DNA of 14,872 nt. Origin: Gammaproteobacteria bacterium (GTDB lineage: Bacteria; Pseudomonadota; Gammaproteobacteria; JAJDOJ01). Each line of letters starts with the position of its first letter. Position 1 is the stretch's first letter. This document shows, in pieces, positions 13,607-14,872 of this stretch. Below the pieces are notes generated by a model that saw nothing but the letters and a program-made list of their open reading frames with translations, searched no databases and was not told where the DNA came from. Made by a program: the position numbers and the translations under genes. The stretch lies in the NCBI GenBank assembly GCA_027030565.1, contig JALVEU010000080.1, forward strand, positions 1 through 14,872, in the 5' to 3' direction.

Positions 13607-14872
13607 ATGGCCGAATCGATCACGGTGGAGGTGCCGGACATCGGCGACTTCAAGGACGTGGAGGTCATCGAGGTGCTGGTGGCGCCCGGGGATCGGGTCG
13701 AGCCCGAGCAGTCCCTCATCACCCTGGAGTCCGACAAGGCCTCCATGGAGATCCCGTCGCCGGTGGCGGGCACCGTGCGGGAGCTCCTGGTTAAGGTGGG
13801 CGACCGGGTCTCGAAGGGCACGCCCATCGTGGTGGTGGAGGCGGACGAATCCACCGGGAGGCAGGCCCCGTCCGGCGGCGAAACCGAGGCCAAGCCCGCG
13901 GCCCGGCCCAGGGCCGCCGCCGGCGCCGACCTGCATTGCGAGGTGCTCGTGCTGGGTTCGGGGCCTGGAGGCTACACGGCCGCCTTCCGTGCAGCGGACC
14001 TGGGCAAGCGGGTGGTCCTGGTCGAGCGCCACGCCGAGATCGGCGGCGTCTGCCTCAACGTGGGTTGTATTCCGTCCAAGGCATTGCTGCACGCGGCCCA
14101 GATCCTCAACGAGGCGCGCGCCTTCGCCCAGCACGGCATCCGCTTCGGTGATCCAGAGATCGATCTCGATGCGCTGCGTACCTGGAAGGATGGGGTGGTG
14201 CGCCGCCTGACCGGGGGGCTGAGGCAGCTCGCCAAGCAGCGCCACGTGGAGATCGTGCGCGGCACCGGGCGTTTCGTCTCGCCCACGGCACTGGAAGTGA
14301 CCGGGCCGGACGGGCAGGTCCGGGTCGTGTCCTTCGAGCATGCCATCGTGGCGGTGGGCTCGCACCCCGTACGCCTGCCGCTGTTTCCCTGGGACGACCC
14401 GCGGGTGATGGATTCCACCGGGGCACTCGCGCTGCGCGACGTGCCCGAGCGGCTTCTGGTGGTGGGCGGCGGTATCATCGGCCTGGAGATGGCCACCGTC
14501 TACCACGCCCTGGGCAGCCGGGTCACCGTGGTCGAGCTCACCGACCAGCTCATCCCGGGCTGCGACTCCGATCTGGTCCGACCGCTGGTGAAGATCGTCA
14601 AGCCCCGCTATGAGGCCATCCTCACGGGCACGCGCGTGACCGCCTGCGAGGCCACGGCCGAGGGCCTCAAGGTCTCCTTCCAGGGACCCAAGGCCCCCGA
14701 GACGGCGGTCTACGACCGGGTCCTGGTGGCCACGGGGCGGGCACCCAATGGAAACGAGATCGGTGCCGAGGCGGCGGGGCTCGAGGTGGATCCGCACGGC
14801 TTCATTCCCTCCGACTCGCAGATGCGCACCAACGTCGCGCACATCTTCTCCATCGGCGACGTACGCGGCCAT
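13607..14872 (+). CDS. lpdA: Dihydrolipoamide dehydrogenase (E3) with N-terminal lipoyl domain (partial, 3' end outside window)
   Basis: 422 codons are present and the frame is still open at the right edge. An N-terminal lipoyl domain (about 1-80) carries Lys44 in LESDKASMEIP. A short Ala/Pro/Glu linker (about 82-106) joins it to the flavoprotein disulfide reductase domain. The FAD motif is VLGSGPGGYTAAFRAADLG (115-133). The redox disulfide is GGVCLNVGCIPSK with Cys149 and Cys154. The NAD-binding motif is VVGGGIIGLEMA (285-296). TGRAPN (376-381) and FSIGDV (414-419) follow; the C-terminal dimerisation domain with the catalytic His-Glu pair is beyond the window. E3 re-oxidises the dihydrolipoyl groups of AceF using NAD+. 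The ATG at 13607 has AGAGGA nine bases upstream. Lipoyl-bearing E3 proteins are known from Neisseria and other proteobacterial PDH operons. Confidence 0.97.
   Translation, partial: MAESITVEVPDIGDFKDVEVIEVLVAPGDRVEPEQSLITLESDKASMEIPSPVAGTVRELLVKVGDRVSKGTPIVVVEADESTGRQAPSGGETEAKPAARPRAAAGADLHCEVLVLGSGPGGYTAAFRAADLGKRVVLVERHAEIGGVCLNVGCIPSKALLHAAQILNEARAFAQHGIRFGDPEIDLDALRTWKDGVVRRLTGGLRQLAKQRHVEIVRGTGRFVSPTALEVTGPDGQVRVVSFEHAIVAVGSHPVRLPLFPWDDPRVMDSTGALALRDVPERLLVVGGGIIGLEMATVYHALGSRVTVVELTDQLIPGCDSDLVRPLVKIVKPRYEAILTGTRVTACEATAEGLKVSFQGPKAPETAVYDRVLVATGRAPNGNEIGAEAAGLEVDPHGFIPSDSQMRTNVAHIFSIGDVRGH
13712..13762 (+). repeat. 51-bp perfect direct repeat, lpdA copy
   Basis: Second copy of the block at 12279-12329, here encoding the lipoyl-lysine loop of LpdA. 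The copies lie 1433 bases apart in the same orientation. Confidence 0.95.

Noticed and set aside
12279..13762. 51-bp repeat as evidence of a mobile element or CRISPR-like repeat
   Set aside because: Both copies are in-frame coding sequence for homologous lipoyl domains, with only two copies and no terminal inverted repeats.
13376..14872. A 498-codon minus-strand open frame opposite lpdA
   Set aside because: It is the antisense of a clear lipoyl-E3 gene and crosses the non-coding aceF-lpdA gap.

Overview
The window is ordinary, gene-dense chromosomal DNA from a GC-rich gammaproteobacterium. Three things support that: ubiG, an RNase T whose catalytic residues fall at the Escherichia coli positions, and a homodimeric-type aceE followed by aceF and lpdA. 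The gene order HAD phosphatase-ubiG-MTA deaminase next to mtnA, and methyltransferase-rnhA-dnaQ, both resemble Pseudomonas. Here the two blocks are brought together with an FHA/PP2C signalling pair and a lipoyl-domain LpdA. A member of the Chromatiales/Ectothiorhodospiraceae is my best guess, but the genus cannot be read from this stretch. I see no mobile-element genes, phage genes, CRISPR array, rRNA or tRNA.

Layout. Positions 1-2440 hold a minus-strand operon with 4-base ATGA overlaps: MTA/SAH deaminase (mtaD), ubiG, and the 5' part of a HAD phosphatase, probably mupP, that runs off the left edge. Divergent from it is mtnA (2536-3582), the methylthioribose-1-phosphate isomerase. MtaD and MtnA are two steps of the deamination route of methylthioadenosine salvage. 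Convergent with mtnA is a minus-strand pair: a PP2C phosphatase (4251-5075) then an FHA protein (3597-4226). After a dyad-rich divergent intergenic region comes the plus-strand cluster of a SAM-methyltransferase-like protein, rnhA and dnaQ (5354-7465), all overlapping. Convergent to that are a receiver protein with a degenerate GGDEF domain (7509-8465) and, upstream of it, rnt (8598-9263). The right third is the pyruvate dehydrogenase operon aceE-aceF-lpdA (9492 to the right edge), with lpdA cut off after 422 codons.

How the genes work together. The left block joins methionine/SAM salvage (mtaD, mtnA) to a SAM-dependent ubiquinone methyltransferase and a probable cell-wall recycling phosphatase. 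The PP2C/FHA pair looks like the phosphatase and phosphothreonine-reader part of a Ser/Thr phosphorylation circuit whose kinase is not here. RnhA and DnaQ serve DNA replication, RNase T serves RNA 3'-end maturation, and the right-hand operon converts pyruvate to acetyl-CoA.

I found no convincing new multi-gene system. The best leads are small: an 84-nt nested inverted repeat between aceF and lpdA, a 51-bp perfect repeat shared by the lipoyl coding regions of aceF and lpdA, and a response regulator whose GGDEF signature reads GGGCY.
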